DNA of 64,000 nucleotides from Phytohabitans aurantiacus (GTDB taxonomy: Bacteria > Actinomycetota > Actinomycetes > Mycobacteriales > Micromonosporaceae), in contig NZ_BSDI01000001.1 in assembly GCF_027923225.1 (NCBI RefSeq), positions 411,946 to 475,945 of the forward strand, read 5' to 3'. The position numbers and the translations under genes were made by a program. The notes under the pieces are model-generated. The model saw only the letters and a program-made list of their open reading frames with translations, had not been told where the DNA came from and ran no database searches. Every line of letters begins with the position of its first letter. Within the stretch, counting starts at the first letter, position 1. Of this stretch, positions 15,976-23,429 are shown piece by piece.

Positions 15976-16057
15976 GCCGATCAAGGGCAATCGCACGGAT
16001 CAAGGGCGAATGCACGCGGATTTGAGATCGAATCACGTGCGTTCGCCCTTGATCGGC
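15976..16057. repeat. Second palindrome upstream of serS
   Basis: GATCAAGGGCGAATGCACG near 15998 pairs with CGTGCGTTCGCCCTTGATC at the right end with one mismatch. A partial extra copy of GATCAAGGGC lies at 15979-15988, so two alternative left arms compete for one right arm. The rest of the 15662-16181 gap is very G+C-rich, with no gene that I can see. Confidence 0.6.
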
Positions 16058-16167
16058 GGAAGAGGGGCGGCGGGCGCGGCCGCGGGCCCGGCGGGGCCCA
16101 GCGAGCCGCGGGCGGCGGGGCGCGGGGGTGGGGTTAAACCCGGCGGCGGGAGGGTGGGGGCGGCCGG

Positions 16168-16173
16168 TAGGCT
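16168..16173 (+). promoter_or_regulatory. Putative -10 box for leaderless serS
   Basis: TAGGCT is followed by GGTTTGTC and the GTG start at 16182. No Shine-Dalgarno sequence is present and the family start is unambiguous, which makes this one of the clearest leaderless starts in the window. Confidence 0.55.
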
Positions 16174-16181
16174 GGTTTGTC

Positions 16182-17438
16182 GTGATTGACCTCCGCCTGC
16201 TTCGCGAAGATCCGGATGCCGTACGCGCGAGCCAGCGAGCCCGAAACGAGTCCGAGTCGCGCGTCGATGACCTGCTCCGCGCCGACGAGGAGCGGCGGGC
16301 GGCCGTGCAGCGCTTCGAGGCGGTGCGCGGCGAGCAGAAGTTGCTCGGCAAGCAGGTGTCTTCGGCCAAGGGTGACGAGCGAGCCGCCCTGCTGGCGCGC
16401 ACCAAGGAGCTGTCGGCCGAGGTGAAGGCGGCCGAGGCGGCCGCCAACGAGGCCGAGCAGGCACTGCGTAAGGCGCACATGGCCGTGTCCAACCTCGTCG
16501 AAGAGGGCGCTCCGCCCGGGGGCGAAGACGACTACGTCGTGCTGCGCGAGGTCGGCACCAAGCCCGACCTGGCCAACCCGCGCGACCACCTGGAGATCAG
16601 CGAGGCGCTGCGCGCGGTCGACATGGAGCGCGGCGCGAAGGTGTCAGGCAGCCGGTTCTACTTCCTGATCGGCGTGGGCGCCCTGCTGGAAAACGCCTTG
16701 CTGCAGCTCGCGATCGCGCAGGCGGTCGAGTACGACTTCACGCCGGTCATCCCGCCCGTGCTGGTCAAGCCGGAGTCGATGGAGGGCACCGGCTACCTGG
16801 GCGCACACGCCAGCGAGGTCTACCGGCTGGAGGCCGACGACCTCTTCCTGGTCGGCACGAGCGAGGTGGCTCTGGCGGCGTTCCACACGGGCGAGATCCT
16901 CGACCTCGACGGGCCGATCCGGTACGCCGGGTCGTCGTCGTGCTTCCGGCGGGAGGCCGGCTCGCACGGCAAGGACGTGCGGGGCATCATGCGCGTGCAC
17001 CAGTTCAACAAGGTGGAGATGTTCTCGTTCTGCCGGCCCGAAGAGGCGCGCGACGAGCACCGGCGCCTGCTGGCCTGGGAGGAGGAGATGCTCGCCAAGG
17101 TCGAGATCCCCTACCGGGTGATCGACACGGCCGCGGGCGACCTGGGTTCGAGCGCGGCGCGCAAGTTCGACTGCGAGGCGTGGGTGCCGTCGCAGGGGCG
17201 GTACCGCGAGGTCACCTCCACGTCGAACTGCACGACCTTCCAAGCCCGCCGGCTCAACATCCGGTACCGGGACGCGGATGGCCGCACGCAGACGGTCGCG
17301 ACCCTCAACGGCACCCTGGCGACCACCCGCTGGCTGATCCCGATCCTGGAAAACCACCAGCAGGCAGACGGCTCGGTGCGGGTGCCCAAGGCGCTCCAGC
17401 CGTACCTGGGCGGGCGGGACGTGTTAGAGCCCGCGTGA
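16182..17438 (+). CDS. serS: Seryl-tRNA synthetase
   Basis: A 418-residue class II aminoacyl-tRNA synthetase charging tRNA-Ser. The N-terminal coiled-coil arm (about 20-100) recognises the long variable arm of the tRNA. The catalytic domain has VGTSEVALAAFHTGE, motif 2 (CFRREAGSHGKDVRG) and motif 3 (TLNGTLATTRWLIPILEN). The GTG start is set by the family opening VIDLRLLREDPD. It stands alone: the upstream gap holds large palindromes and the next gene begins 114 bases later with its own ribosome-binding site. Confidence 0.97.
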   Translation: MIDLRLLREDPDAVRASQRARNESESRVDDLLRADEERRAAVQRFEAVRGEQKLLGKQVSSAKGDERAALLARTKELSAEVKAAEAAANEAEQALRKAHMAVSNLVEEGAPPGGEDDYVVLREVGTKPDLANPRDHLEISEALRAVDMERGAKVSGSRFYFLIGVGALLENALLQLAIAQAVEYDFTPVIPPVLVKPESMEGTGYLGAHASEVYRLEADDLFLVGTSEVALAAFHTGEILDLDGPIRYAGSSSCFRREAGSHGKDVRGIMRVHQFNKVEMFSFCRPEEARDEHRRLLAWEEEMLAKVEIPYRVIDTAAGDLGSSAARKFDCEAWVPSQGRYREVTSTSNCTTFQARRLNIRYRDADGRTQTVATLNGTLATTRWLIPILENHQQADGSVRVPKALQPYLGGRDVLEPA

Positions 17439-17552
17439 CGCGGACGTCGCACAAAAGTCATGGATGAGTAGCAATCGGCGAGGTACGTTTGCTCCCCCGC
17501 CGTCACCGGGGCGGATTCGCCGTCCCCGGCGCCGGCCGGGTGAGGAGGAACC

Positions 17553-18374
17553 ATGCCGCGCCCGGGATTGCCCAAACTCATCGCCACCGACCTCGACGGC
17601 ACGCTCGTGCGCAGCGACGACACGGTGTCGGAATTCACCCATGAGGTGCTGGACCGGGTACGGGCGGCGGGCATCCCGATCGTGGGCGCGACCGGGCGCG
17701 GGCCGCGGCTGGCCGAGCTGACGCGCAACGACATCCGCGCCGCCGACTTCCTCGTGATGGCCGGCGGTGGACGGGTCGTCGACCAGAGCGACCCGGCCGG
17801 CCCTGCGGTACTGCGCGACGAGCGGCTGCCGGGTGAGGTGCTCGCGGGCGTCATCGCCGACCTGGAGGCGCAGGTCGGGCCGCTCACGGTCATGGTGGAG
17901 GCGCTGGACAGCCCGGACTCGCCGCTGTGGGGCGACTACGACCCCGCGTGGCGGTACCCGGACAGGTTCGAGCAGCGGGCACGCGCCGAATGCCTCCAGG
18001 GCGAGGTGATCAAGGCGTTCGCCCGCACCGTCGACCACGACGTCGACGCGCTCCTCGCCGCGGCGCGCCAGATCGTCTCGCCGGAACGGGCGTCGATCAC
18101 GCAGGCGGGGCTCGGGTTCGTCGAGATCTGCCCGCCCGGCGTCGACAAGGCGACCGGCCTGATGGTGGTCGCCGAGGCGCTGGGTGTCGACCGGGCCGAG
18201 GTACTGGTCTTCGGTGACATGCCCAACGACATCCCGATGTTCGAGTGGGCGGGCTGGGGACGGGTCGCGGTCTCCAACGCCCACCCGTCGGTGCGGCGCC
18301 TCGCCGACGAGGTGACCTTGCGCAACGACGACGACGGCGTGGCGGTCTACCTCGATCGACTACTGTCCCGTTGA
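17553..18374 (+). CDS. HAD-superfamily (Cof-type) phosphatase
   Basis: A 273-residue Cof-type HAD hydrolase. The nucleophile motif is ATDLDGTLVRSDD near residue 12, motif II is VGATGRGPR, a lysine lies in KAFARTVDH, and motif IV is FGDMPNDIPMFEWAG. These enzymes dephosphorylate small phosphometabolites such as sugar phosphates or flavin precursors; the substrate cannot be read from sequence. The ATG has GAGGAGG upstream. The stop overlaps the start of a second HAD gene (TGATG), so the two are translationally coupled paralogues. Confidence 0.88.
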   Translation: MPRPGLPKLIATDLDGTLVRSDDTVSEFTHEVLDRVRAAGIPIVGATGRGPRLAELTRNDIRAADFLVMAGGGRVVDQSDPAGPAVLRDERLPGEVLAGVIADLEAQVGPLTVMVEALDSPDSPLWGDYDPAWRYPDRFEQRARAECLQGEVIKAFARTVDHDVDALLAAARQIVSPERASITQAGLGFVEICPPGVDKATGLMVVAEALGVDRAEVLVFGDMPNDIPMFEWAGWGRVAVSNAHPSVRRLADEVTLRNDDDGVAVYLDRLLSR

Positions 18375-19186
18375 TGGACTCCCCGCCGCGCCTGGTCGCC
18401 ACGGATCTCGACGGGACGCTGGTGCGGCAGGACCGAGCGGTCAGCGCGCGCACCGCCGACGTACTGGCCCAGATCACCGCCGAGGGCACGCCGGTCGTGC
18501 TGGTGACGGGCCGCCCGGTGCGGTGGCTCGCCCAGGTGTACGACCAACTGCACGCGCCTCTCCCGGCGATCTGCGCGAACGGGGCGGTGGTCTACGACCC
18601 GGACACAGACCAGGTGCTGCGCGCCGATCCGCTGGCTCCGGACCTGCTCACCGAGGTGGCGCGGCGACTGCGGGCGGCGGTACCCGATGCGGTCTTCGCA
18701 GTCGAGGTCGACGACGGCCGGCGGCTGCGGCACGACGCGGGGTGGCCGGTCCGGTGGGATGCGGCCGACCCGACGATCCGGGTCTTCGACTCCCCCGACG
18801 ACCTGGCCGCGCTGCCGGCGGTGAAGCTGCTGGTGCGGGCGAGCGAGCGCGATCCGGACGCGTTCCTGGCGATCGTGTCCGAGGCGCTGGGCGATGTGGC
18901 GGAGGCCACTCACTCGTCGTACTCGGGGCTGGCCGAGATCTCCGCCGCGGGCGTCACCAAGGCCGCTGGCCTGGCGTGGTTCTGCGAGCGGCACGGCATC
19001 GACCCGCGCGAGGTACTGGCCTTCGGCGACATGCCCAACGACGTACCGATGCTGACCTGGGCGGGTCGGGCGGTGGCGGTCGCCAACGCGCACCCTGCGG
19101 TGCGGGAGATCGCCGACGACGTCACGCTCTCGAACGACGACGACGGTGTGGCGGCCTACCTGGAGAAGCTCTTCGTGTCGCACTGA
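18374..19186 (+). CDS. HAD-superfamily (Cof-type) phosphatase
   Basis: A 270-residue paralogue of the preceding gene. It has ATDLDGTLVRQDRAVS at the N-terminus, VLVTGRPVRW as motif II, PAVKLLVR supplying the lysine, and FGDMPNDVPMLTWAG as motif IV, with the family's NDDDGVAAYLEKL ending. The ATG shares one base with the preceding TGA. The adjacent pair probably arose by duplication and may act on related phosphorylated substrates in the cytosol. Confidence 0.88.
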   Translation: MDSPPRLVATDLDGTLVRQDRAVSARTADVLAQITAEGTPVVLVTGRPVRWLAQVYDQLHAPLPAICANGAVVYDPDTDQVLRADPLAPDLLTEVARRLRAAVPDAVFAVEVDDGRRLRHDAGWPVRWDAADPTIRVFDSPDDLAALPAVKLLVRASERDPDAFLAIVSEALGDVAEATHSSYSGLAEISAAGVTKAAGLAWFCERHGIDPREVLAFGDMPNDVPMLTWAGRAVAVANAHPAVREIADDVTLSNDDDGVAAYLEKLFVSH

Positions 19187-19229
19187 CACCGGCGAGCGGC
19201 GCGGGCCCGCGCTGCGCGAAGATGGGCGT

Positions 19230-19817
19230 ATGACCGAAGCACCCCGCAACCCGGAAGAGGCCGCCGCCCACCAGAACACCGTGGTGGTGGTCGGTCCGGA
19301 CGGACGTCCGGTCGGCACCGTCGACACCGACCCGGAGAGCGAAGGCGAAGACCCATCGCGCCTGGTCGAGCAGCCGGCCAAGGTGATGCGGATCGGCAGC
19401 ATGATCAAGCAGCTGCTGGAGGAGGTCCGTGCCGCACCGCTCGACGAGGCGAGCCGGCACCGGCTCCGCGAGATCCACCAGCGGTCGATCACCGAGCTGG
19501 AAGACGGGCTCGCGCCCGAGCTCCGCGACGAGTTGGAGCGCCTGTCGCTGCCGTTCGAAGACGGTGCGACGCCCAGCGAGGGCGAGCTGCGGGTGGCGCA
19601 GGCGCAGCTCGTCGGCTGGCTGGAGGGCCTCTTCCACGGCATCCAGGCCGCGCTGGTGGCCCAGCAGATGGCCGCCCGCATGCAGCTGGAGCAGATGCGT
19701 GGCGGCCGGCCCGCGCTGCCCGTGGGCCCCGGCGGCGCGGTCATGCCTGGCATGCCCGGCACGCGGCAGGGTCAGGGGCAGGGCGCCGACGGCGGGCCTA
19801 CGGGCCAGTATCTGTAG
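19230..19817 (+). CDS. bpa: Bacterial proteasome activator
   Basis: A 195-residue protein matching Bpa (Rv3780 type, DUF2587). It has an unstructured acidic N-terminus (1-50), then a helical core with RLVEQPAKVMRIGSMIKQLL, LREIHQRSITELEDGL and GWLEGLFHGIQAALVAQQMA, and a Gly/Gln-rich tail ending GQYL. In the family, the C-terminal Gly-Gln-Tyr-Leu docks into the alpha-ring of the 20S proteasome and opens its gate without ATP, and the rings of Bpa feed unfolded substrates. Preservation of the docking tail suggests a functional proteasome in this organism. The prcBA genes are not in this window. Confidence 0.92.
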   Translation: MTEAPRNPEEAAAHQNTVVVVGPDGRPVGTVDTDPESEGEDPSRLVEQPAKVMRIGSMIKQLLEEVRAAPLDEASRHRLREIHQRSITELEDGLAPELRDELERLSLPFEDGATPSEGELRVAQAQLVGWLEGLFHGIQAALVAQQMAARMQLEQMRGGRPALPVGPGGAVMPGMPGTRQGQGQGADGGPTGQYL

Positions 19818-19845
19818 CGCGCACGGCGCGGGATAGCGTCGGTGC

Positions 19846-20619
19846 ATGTCCGCCGACCCTCGCGCCGTGCTCACGCGTGCCGTGCCGCCCCCTGACAGGA
19901 CGGTGAGATACGGCCAGCACCCCGATCAGATCGCTGACGTGCGCCTGCCACCCAATGGGTCCGGGCGCACGTTTCCGCTGGTCGTGGTCGTGCATGGCGG
20001 ATTCTGGCGGGCGCAGTGGGACCGCGCGCACATCGGGCCGCTCGCTGCCGCGCTCGCTCGTCTCGGGTACCCCGTGGCGCAGCTGGAGTACCGGCGAACG
20101 GGCCAGCCGGGCGGCGGCTGGCCCGGCACGTTCGCTGACATCGTGGCGGCCGTTGGGGCCCTGCCGGGGCTGATGGCGCTGGACGGGCCGCCGATCCTGC
20201 TGGGGCACTCGGCCGGCGGGCACCTCGCCCTGTGGTACTCGGCCGTCGCACCCGCCCCGGTGCGCGGCGTGGTGGCGCTGGCCCCGGTCGCCGACCTCGC
20301 GGAGGCGTACCGGCTGGATCTGGACGGTGGCGCGGTGGCCGCGCTGCTCGGCGGCGGCCCGACCGACGTGCCCGATCGGTACACGGAGGCCGACCCCTCC
20401 GGACGGCTACCTGGCCATGCACCCACAGTGATCGTCCATGGCGCCCTCGACCGAAACGTACCGATCGAAATGAGCCGGCGGTACGCGGCGATGGCGCGGC
20501 AGGTTGGTGCCCCGGTGACGCTCCACGAGCTGCCGGAATCGGAGCATTTTGCTCTTATCGACCCCGAATCGGCCGCCTGGCCAGCGGTGACGGCCGGATT
20601 ACATTCCCTGCACTCATGA
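19846..20619 (+). CDS. Alpha/beta hydrolase (acyl esterase/peptidase-like)
   Basis: A 257-residue single-domain alpha/beta hydrolase. VVVVHGGFWRAQW supplies the oxyanion hole, GHSAGGHLALWYS contains the nucleophilic serine near residue 123, the acid is in HGALDRNVPIEMSRRY, and SEHFALIDPES has the catalytic histidine. This is the BD-FAE/acetyl-esterase type acting on small esters; the substrate is unknown. There is no signal peptide. A TAGCGT box 6 bases before the ATG suggests a leaderless transcript. Confidence 0.82.
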   Translation: MSADPRAVLTRAVPPPDRTVRYGQHPDQIADVRLPPNGSGRTFPLVVVVHGGFWRAQWDRAHIGPLAAALARLGYPVAQLEYRRTGQPGGGWPGTFADIVAAVGALPGLMALDGPPILLGHSAGGHLALWYSAVAPAPVRGVVALAPVADLAEAYRLDLDGGAVAALLGGGPTDVPDRYTEADPSGRLPGHAPTVIVHGALDRNVPIEMSRRYAAMARQVGAPVTLHELPESEHFALIDPESAAWPAVTAGLHSLHS

Positions 20620-20710
20620 TCACCATTTATTGACGCAGGGTCGCCAACCGGGTAGACAGCCTCGGGGAGGGAGCCGCGATCCGGCCCCGGAAGATACAGA
20701 GAGGAACACC

Positions 20711-21901
20711 GTGTCGCAGATAGATCGCCGGCAGGCGCTCAAGCTACTCGCCGCCGTCGGAGCGGCCGGGCTGGCCGCCGCCTGCGCCACGGAGGAGACC
20801 CCTGACGAGCCGCAGACCAGTGACGAGCCCGTCAAGATCGGCCTTATCGCACCGCAGACCGGCTCACTGAAGGCCATCGGCGACGAGATCACCAACGGCT
20901 TCCAGCTGTACCTGGAGCTGAACCAGAACCTCCTGGGTGGCCACCCCGTCGAGCTGGTGATCGCCGACGAGGGCGCCGACGCGAAGTCTGCCAAGGCCGC
21001 CGTCGAGTCGCTGGCCAAGCAGGGCACGCTCGCCCTCACCGGCGTCGCCAACGTGGGCGCGCTGGCCGGCATCCGCGACACGGTGGAAAGCGCCAAGATC
21101 CCTCTGATCGCCACCAACGGCATCCCGCGCAGCCTCCAGAGCGTGCTCTACATCTGGTGCACGTCATACGTGACCAACGAGCCGAGCGACGCGCTCGCCG
21201 CATACCTCAAGCGCGAGACGGTCGCGTCGGAGCGCGTCACCGTGGTGGCGCCCGACGACGACAGCGGGCAGGACGCGTTCGACGCCTTCCGGCAGGAGTT
21301 CGGCAGCGGCGACGCGCGGCTCACCTCTGCCGTGCTCACCGACCCGGCCGCGAGCGCGAGCCGGTCGTTCTTCGATACCGCGCTCAACCAGGTCCGCGGC
21401 ATCAACCCCGACGTGGTCTACGCGTTCTACTCGGGTCAGGCGGCCACCGAGTTCGTCAAGCAGTACCGGGCCAAGGGCATCCAGGCACGCATCTACGCGC
21501 CGGGCTTCTTCACCGACGGCACCATGCTGGCCGATACCGGTGACGAGGCGCGCGGCATCTTCACCGCGATGAACTACTCGGCCGACATCAACAACGCCGC
21601 CAACCGGCTCTTCGCCACCTCGTACCGCCGGGCGCACGACGCGACCCCGTCGTCGGCGGCGATGGCCTCGTACGACGCCGCGCAGGTGCTCGACAAGGCG
21701 ATCCGGCTCAGCCGCGACCGGCTCACCCCGCCGCAGGTCAACCTGATGCTCGGCCGCGTCGGCCAGATCGACAGCCCGCGCGGTGGCTGGCAGTTCAACC
21801 AGCCACGCACCCCGCAGCAGAAGTGGTACCTGCGCGAGGTGCGCCGCGACGGTCAGGTCCTGTCAAACGTACTGATCAACGAGCTGGGCACGCTGGGTTA
21901 G
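20711..21901 (+). CDS. Branched-chain amino-acid-type ABC substrate-binding lipoprotein
   Basis: A 396-residue periplasmic-binding-protein type I (LivJ-like) lipoprotein. A twin-arginine signal (DRRQALKLLAAVGAAGLAAAC) ends in the lipobox LAAAC at about residue 25. The ligand domain begins VKIGLIAPQTGSLKAIGDEI and includes GVANVGALAGIRD, VTVVAPDDDSGQDA and YAFYSGQAATEFVKQYRAKG. The family binds branched-chain amino acids, amides or aromatic acids outside the membrane. No permease or ATPase genes are adjacent, so it is an orphan binding protein. The GTG follows an AGAGAGGA site. It is convergent with the dimethylargininase gene, their ends overlapping by 4 bases. Confidence 0.85.
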   Translation: MSQIDRRQALKLLAAVGAAGLAAACATEETPDEPQTSDEPVKIGLIAPQTGSLKAIGDEITNGFQLYLELNQNLLGGHPVELVIADEGADAKSAKAAVESLAKQGTLALTGVANVGALAGIRDTVESAKIPLIATNGIPRSLQSVLYIWCTSYVTNEPSDALAAYLKRETVASERVTVVAPDDDSGQDAFDAFRQEFGSGDARLTSAVLTDPAASASRSFFDTALNQVRGINPDVVYAFYSGQAATEFVKQYRAKGIQARIYAPGFFTDGTMLADTGDEARGIFTAMNYSADINNAANRLFATSYRRAHDATPSSAAMASYDAAQVLDKAIRLSRDRLTPPQVNLMLGRVGQIDSPRGGWQFNQPRTPQQKWYLREVRRDGQVLSNVLINELGTLG

Positions 21902-22719
21902 CGGAGTTCGGCGACGCAGCATTTGATGCTGCCGCCGCCCTTTTTCAGCTCCGACAGCTCGACGAGCACCGGCGTGTACCCGGCCGCTTCGACCTTGTGC
22001 GCCATGCCGGTCGCCTCGCTGTTCAGCACGACGTGCCGGCCGTCGCTGACCAGGTTCAGCCCGAAGGCGTACGCGTCGGCGTCGTCGGCCCGGACCGCGT
22101 CGGGGAAGAGCTGCCGCAGTACCCGCTGCGACGCTTCCGAGAAGGCGGCCGGGTAGTAGGCGACGGTGCTGTCGTCGAGCGCGGCCAGCGCGGTGTCGAG
22201 GTGGTAGAAGCGCGGGTCGACCAGGTGCAGCGACACCACGGGTCGCCCCAGCACATCCTGCGCCTCCACATGCGCCACCGGCTCGGTGCGGAAGCCGTAC
22301 CCGGCGAGGATCAGCCCGCCGTACGCCTCTGGCAGGTACGCGAAGTCGCCCTCGCCCTCGTTGGTCTCGGCGGCCGGCACGCAGGTCCAGCCGCGCGCTG
22401 CGAGGTACGCCCGGTGCGCGGCCGCCTCGGCTGTCCGCTGCGCGTACTTGAATCGCGCGCCGTACGCCACGCCGTCGACCGTGAAGGCGCCGTTGGCGGC
22501 GTACACCATGTCGGGCAGTCCCGGCTCGGCCGGCAGTACGTGCACGGTGTGCCCAAGGCCGGTGAGGGTTTCCCGCAGCCGCTCCCACTGCTTGAGCGCG
22601 AGCTCGGTGTCGACCGGGGTCGACGTGTCCATCCACGGGTTGATGGCGTAGTCGACCGCGTAGAACTCGGGCGGACACATGAGGTATGTCCGCTTTTGCG
22701 GCATGCGCTGAAGGGTCAC
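21898..22719 (-). CDS. ddaH: Dimethylargininase-like amidinohydrolase
   Basis: A 273-residue guanidino-group-modifying enzyme of the DDAH type, expected to hydrolyse dimethylarginine (or a related guanidino compound) to citrulline and an amine. It opens with KRTYLMCPPEFYAVDYAINP. It carries VYAANGAFTVDG, a GEGDFAYLPEAYGG substrate strand, the catalytic histidine in LHLVDPRFYHLDTAL and the nucleophilic cysteine in GGGSIKCCVAEL at the end. The GTG at 22719 is preferred; an ATG 15 bases inside is possible. It is divergent from an Lrp/AsnC regulator, a common pairing in actinobacteria, and that regulator probably controls it. Confidence 0.85.
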   Translation of the reverse strand: MTLQRMPQKRTYLMCPPEFYAVDYAINPWMDTSTPVDTELALKQWERLRETLTGLGHTVHVLPAEPGLPDMVYAANGAFTVDGVAYGARFKYAQRTAEAAAHRAYLAARGWTCVPAAETNEGEGDFAYLPEAYGGLILAGYGFRTEPVAHVEAQDVLGRPVVSLHLVDPRFYHLDTALAALDDSTVAYYPAAFSEASQRVLRQLFPDAVRADDADAYAFGLNLVSDGRHVVLNSEATGMAHKVEAAGYTPVLVELSELKKGGGSIKCCVAELR

Positions 22720-22786
22720 GGTCAAAAGATTAGGTACCTTACAGTGGCCTTGACAGCCGCAAGTCTTGCGTCGGAGAGGCGAAACA

Positions 22787-23269
22787 TTGCAGATCGACGA
22801 CGTAGACCAGCGAATCATTGCATCGCTCGTCGCCGACGCTCGGGCGTCGTACGCCGACATCGGCCAGCGGGTGTCGCTGTCGGCGCCAGCGGTGAAGCGG
22901 CGCGTCGACCGGCTGCGTGCCGCCGGAGTCATCCGGGGATTCACGGCCGTCATCGACCCAGCCGCCGTCGGCTGGACCACCGAGGCGTTCGTGGAGCTGT
23001 TCTGCGCCGGTCGCACAACGCCGGCCCAGATCGCCGTCGCGGTCCGCCGGCTGCCCGAGGTGATCGGTGCGTACACGGTCTCCGGCCAGGCCGACGCGCT
23101 GGTGCACCTGCGTGCCGCCGACATCGGCCACCTCGAAGACGCGCTCGAGCGGCTGCGAGCCCAGCCGTTCGTCACCTCGACCCGCAGCACGATCGTGCTG
23201 TCCCGGCTGGTCGACTCCCCCACCGTGGTGGCCGCACCCGACCCGCTGAGCCCCGACCGGCTGAGCTGA
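22787..23269 (+). CDS. Lrp/AsnC family transcriptional regulator
   Basis: A 160-residue regulator. The N-terminal winged helix-turn-helix (VDQRIIASLVADARASYADI, then SLSAPAVKRRVDRLRAAGVI) is followed by the RAM ligand-binding domain (FVELFCAG, YTVSGQADALVHLRAADIGH). Lrp-type proteins form octamers and respond to amino acids. The start is a TTG at 22787 with GGAGAGG eight bases upstream; the family opening (IDDVDQRI) follows immediately. Its divergent neighbour, the dimethylargininase gene 68 bases away, is the likely target, perhaps in response to an arginine-related ligand (inference). Confidence 0.9.
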   Translation: MQIDDVDQRIIASLVADARASYADIGQRVSLSAPAVKRRVDRLRAAGVIRGFTAVIDPAAVGWTTEAFVELFCAGRTTPAQIAVAVRRLPEVIGAYTVSGQADALVHLRAADIGHLEDALERLRAQPFVTSTRSTIVLSRLVDSPTVVAAPDPLSPDRLS

Positions 23270-23306
23270 TGCCCTCGCTCCGCTCGGGTCGTTCGCGCGC
23301 CTGAAA

Positions 23307-23373
23307 GCCGCCCTGTAGACCGCAGTCGCTCTGGTCGCTTCGCTCCCGCCGCTTTGTGCGGTCTGCGGGCGGC
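23307..23373. terminator. Long G+C-rich stem-loop after the Lrp gene
   Basis: GCCGCCC plus AGACCGCA (23307-23324) pair with TGCGGTCT plus GGGCGGC (23357-23373), separated by a small bulge, to form a 15-bp stem with a 32-base loop. It lies between the regulator and the next gene and could terminate transcription, although there is no U-run. Confidence 0.55.
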
Positions 23374-23429
23374 GGCGCACTCACTGGAAATCAGGGAACT
23401 GGAGCCGCCCGCCCCGCGTCCAAGCCCGC

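Noticed and set aside
15662..16181. T-box or tRNA-type leader before serS
   Set aside because: No T-box sequence or specifier stem is visible, and serS appears leaderless.
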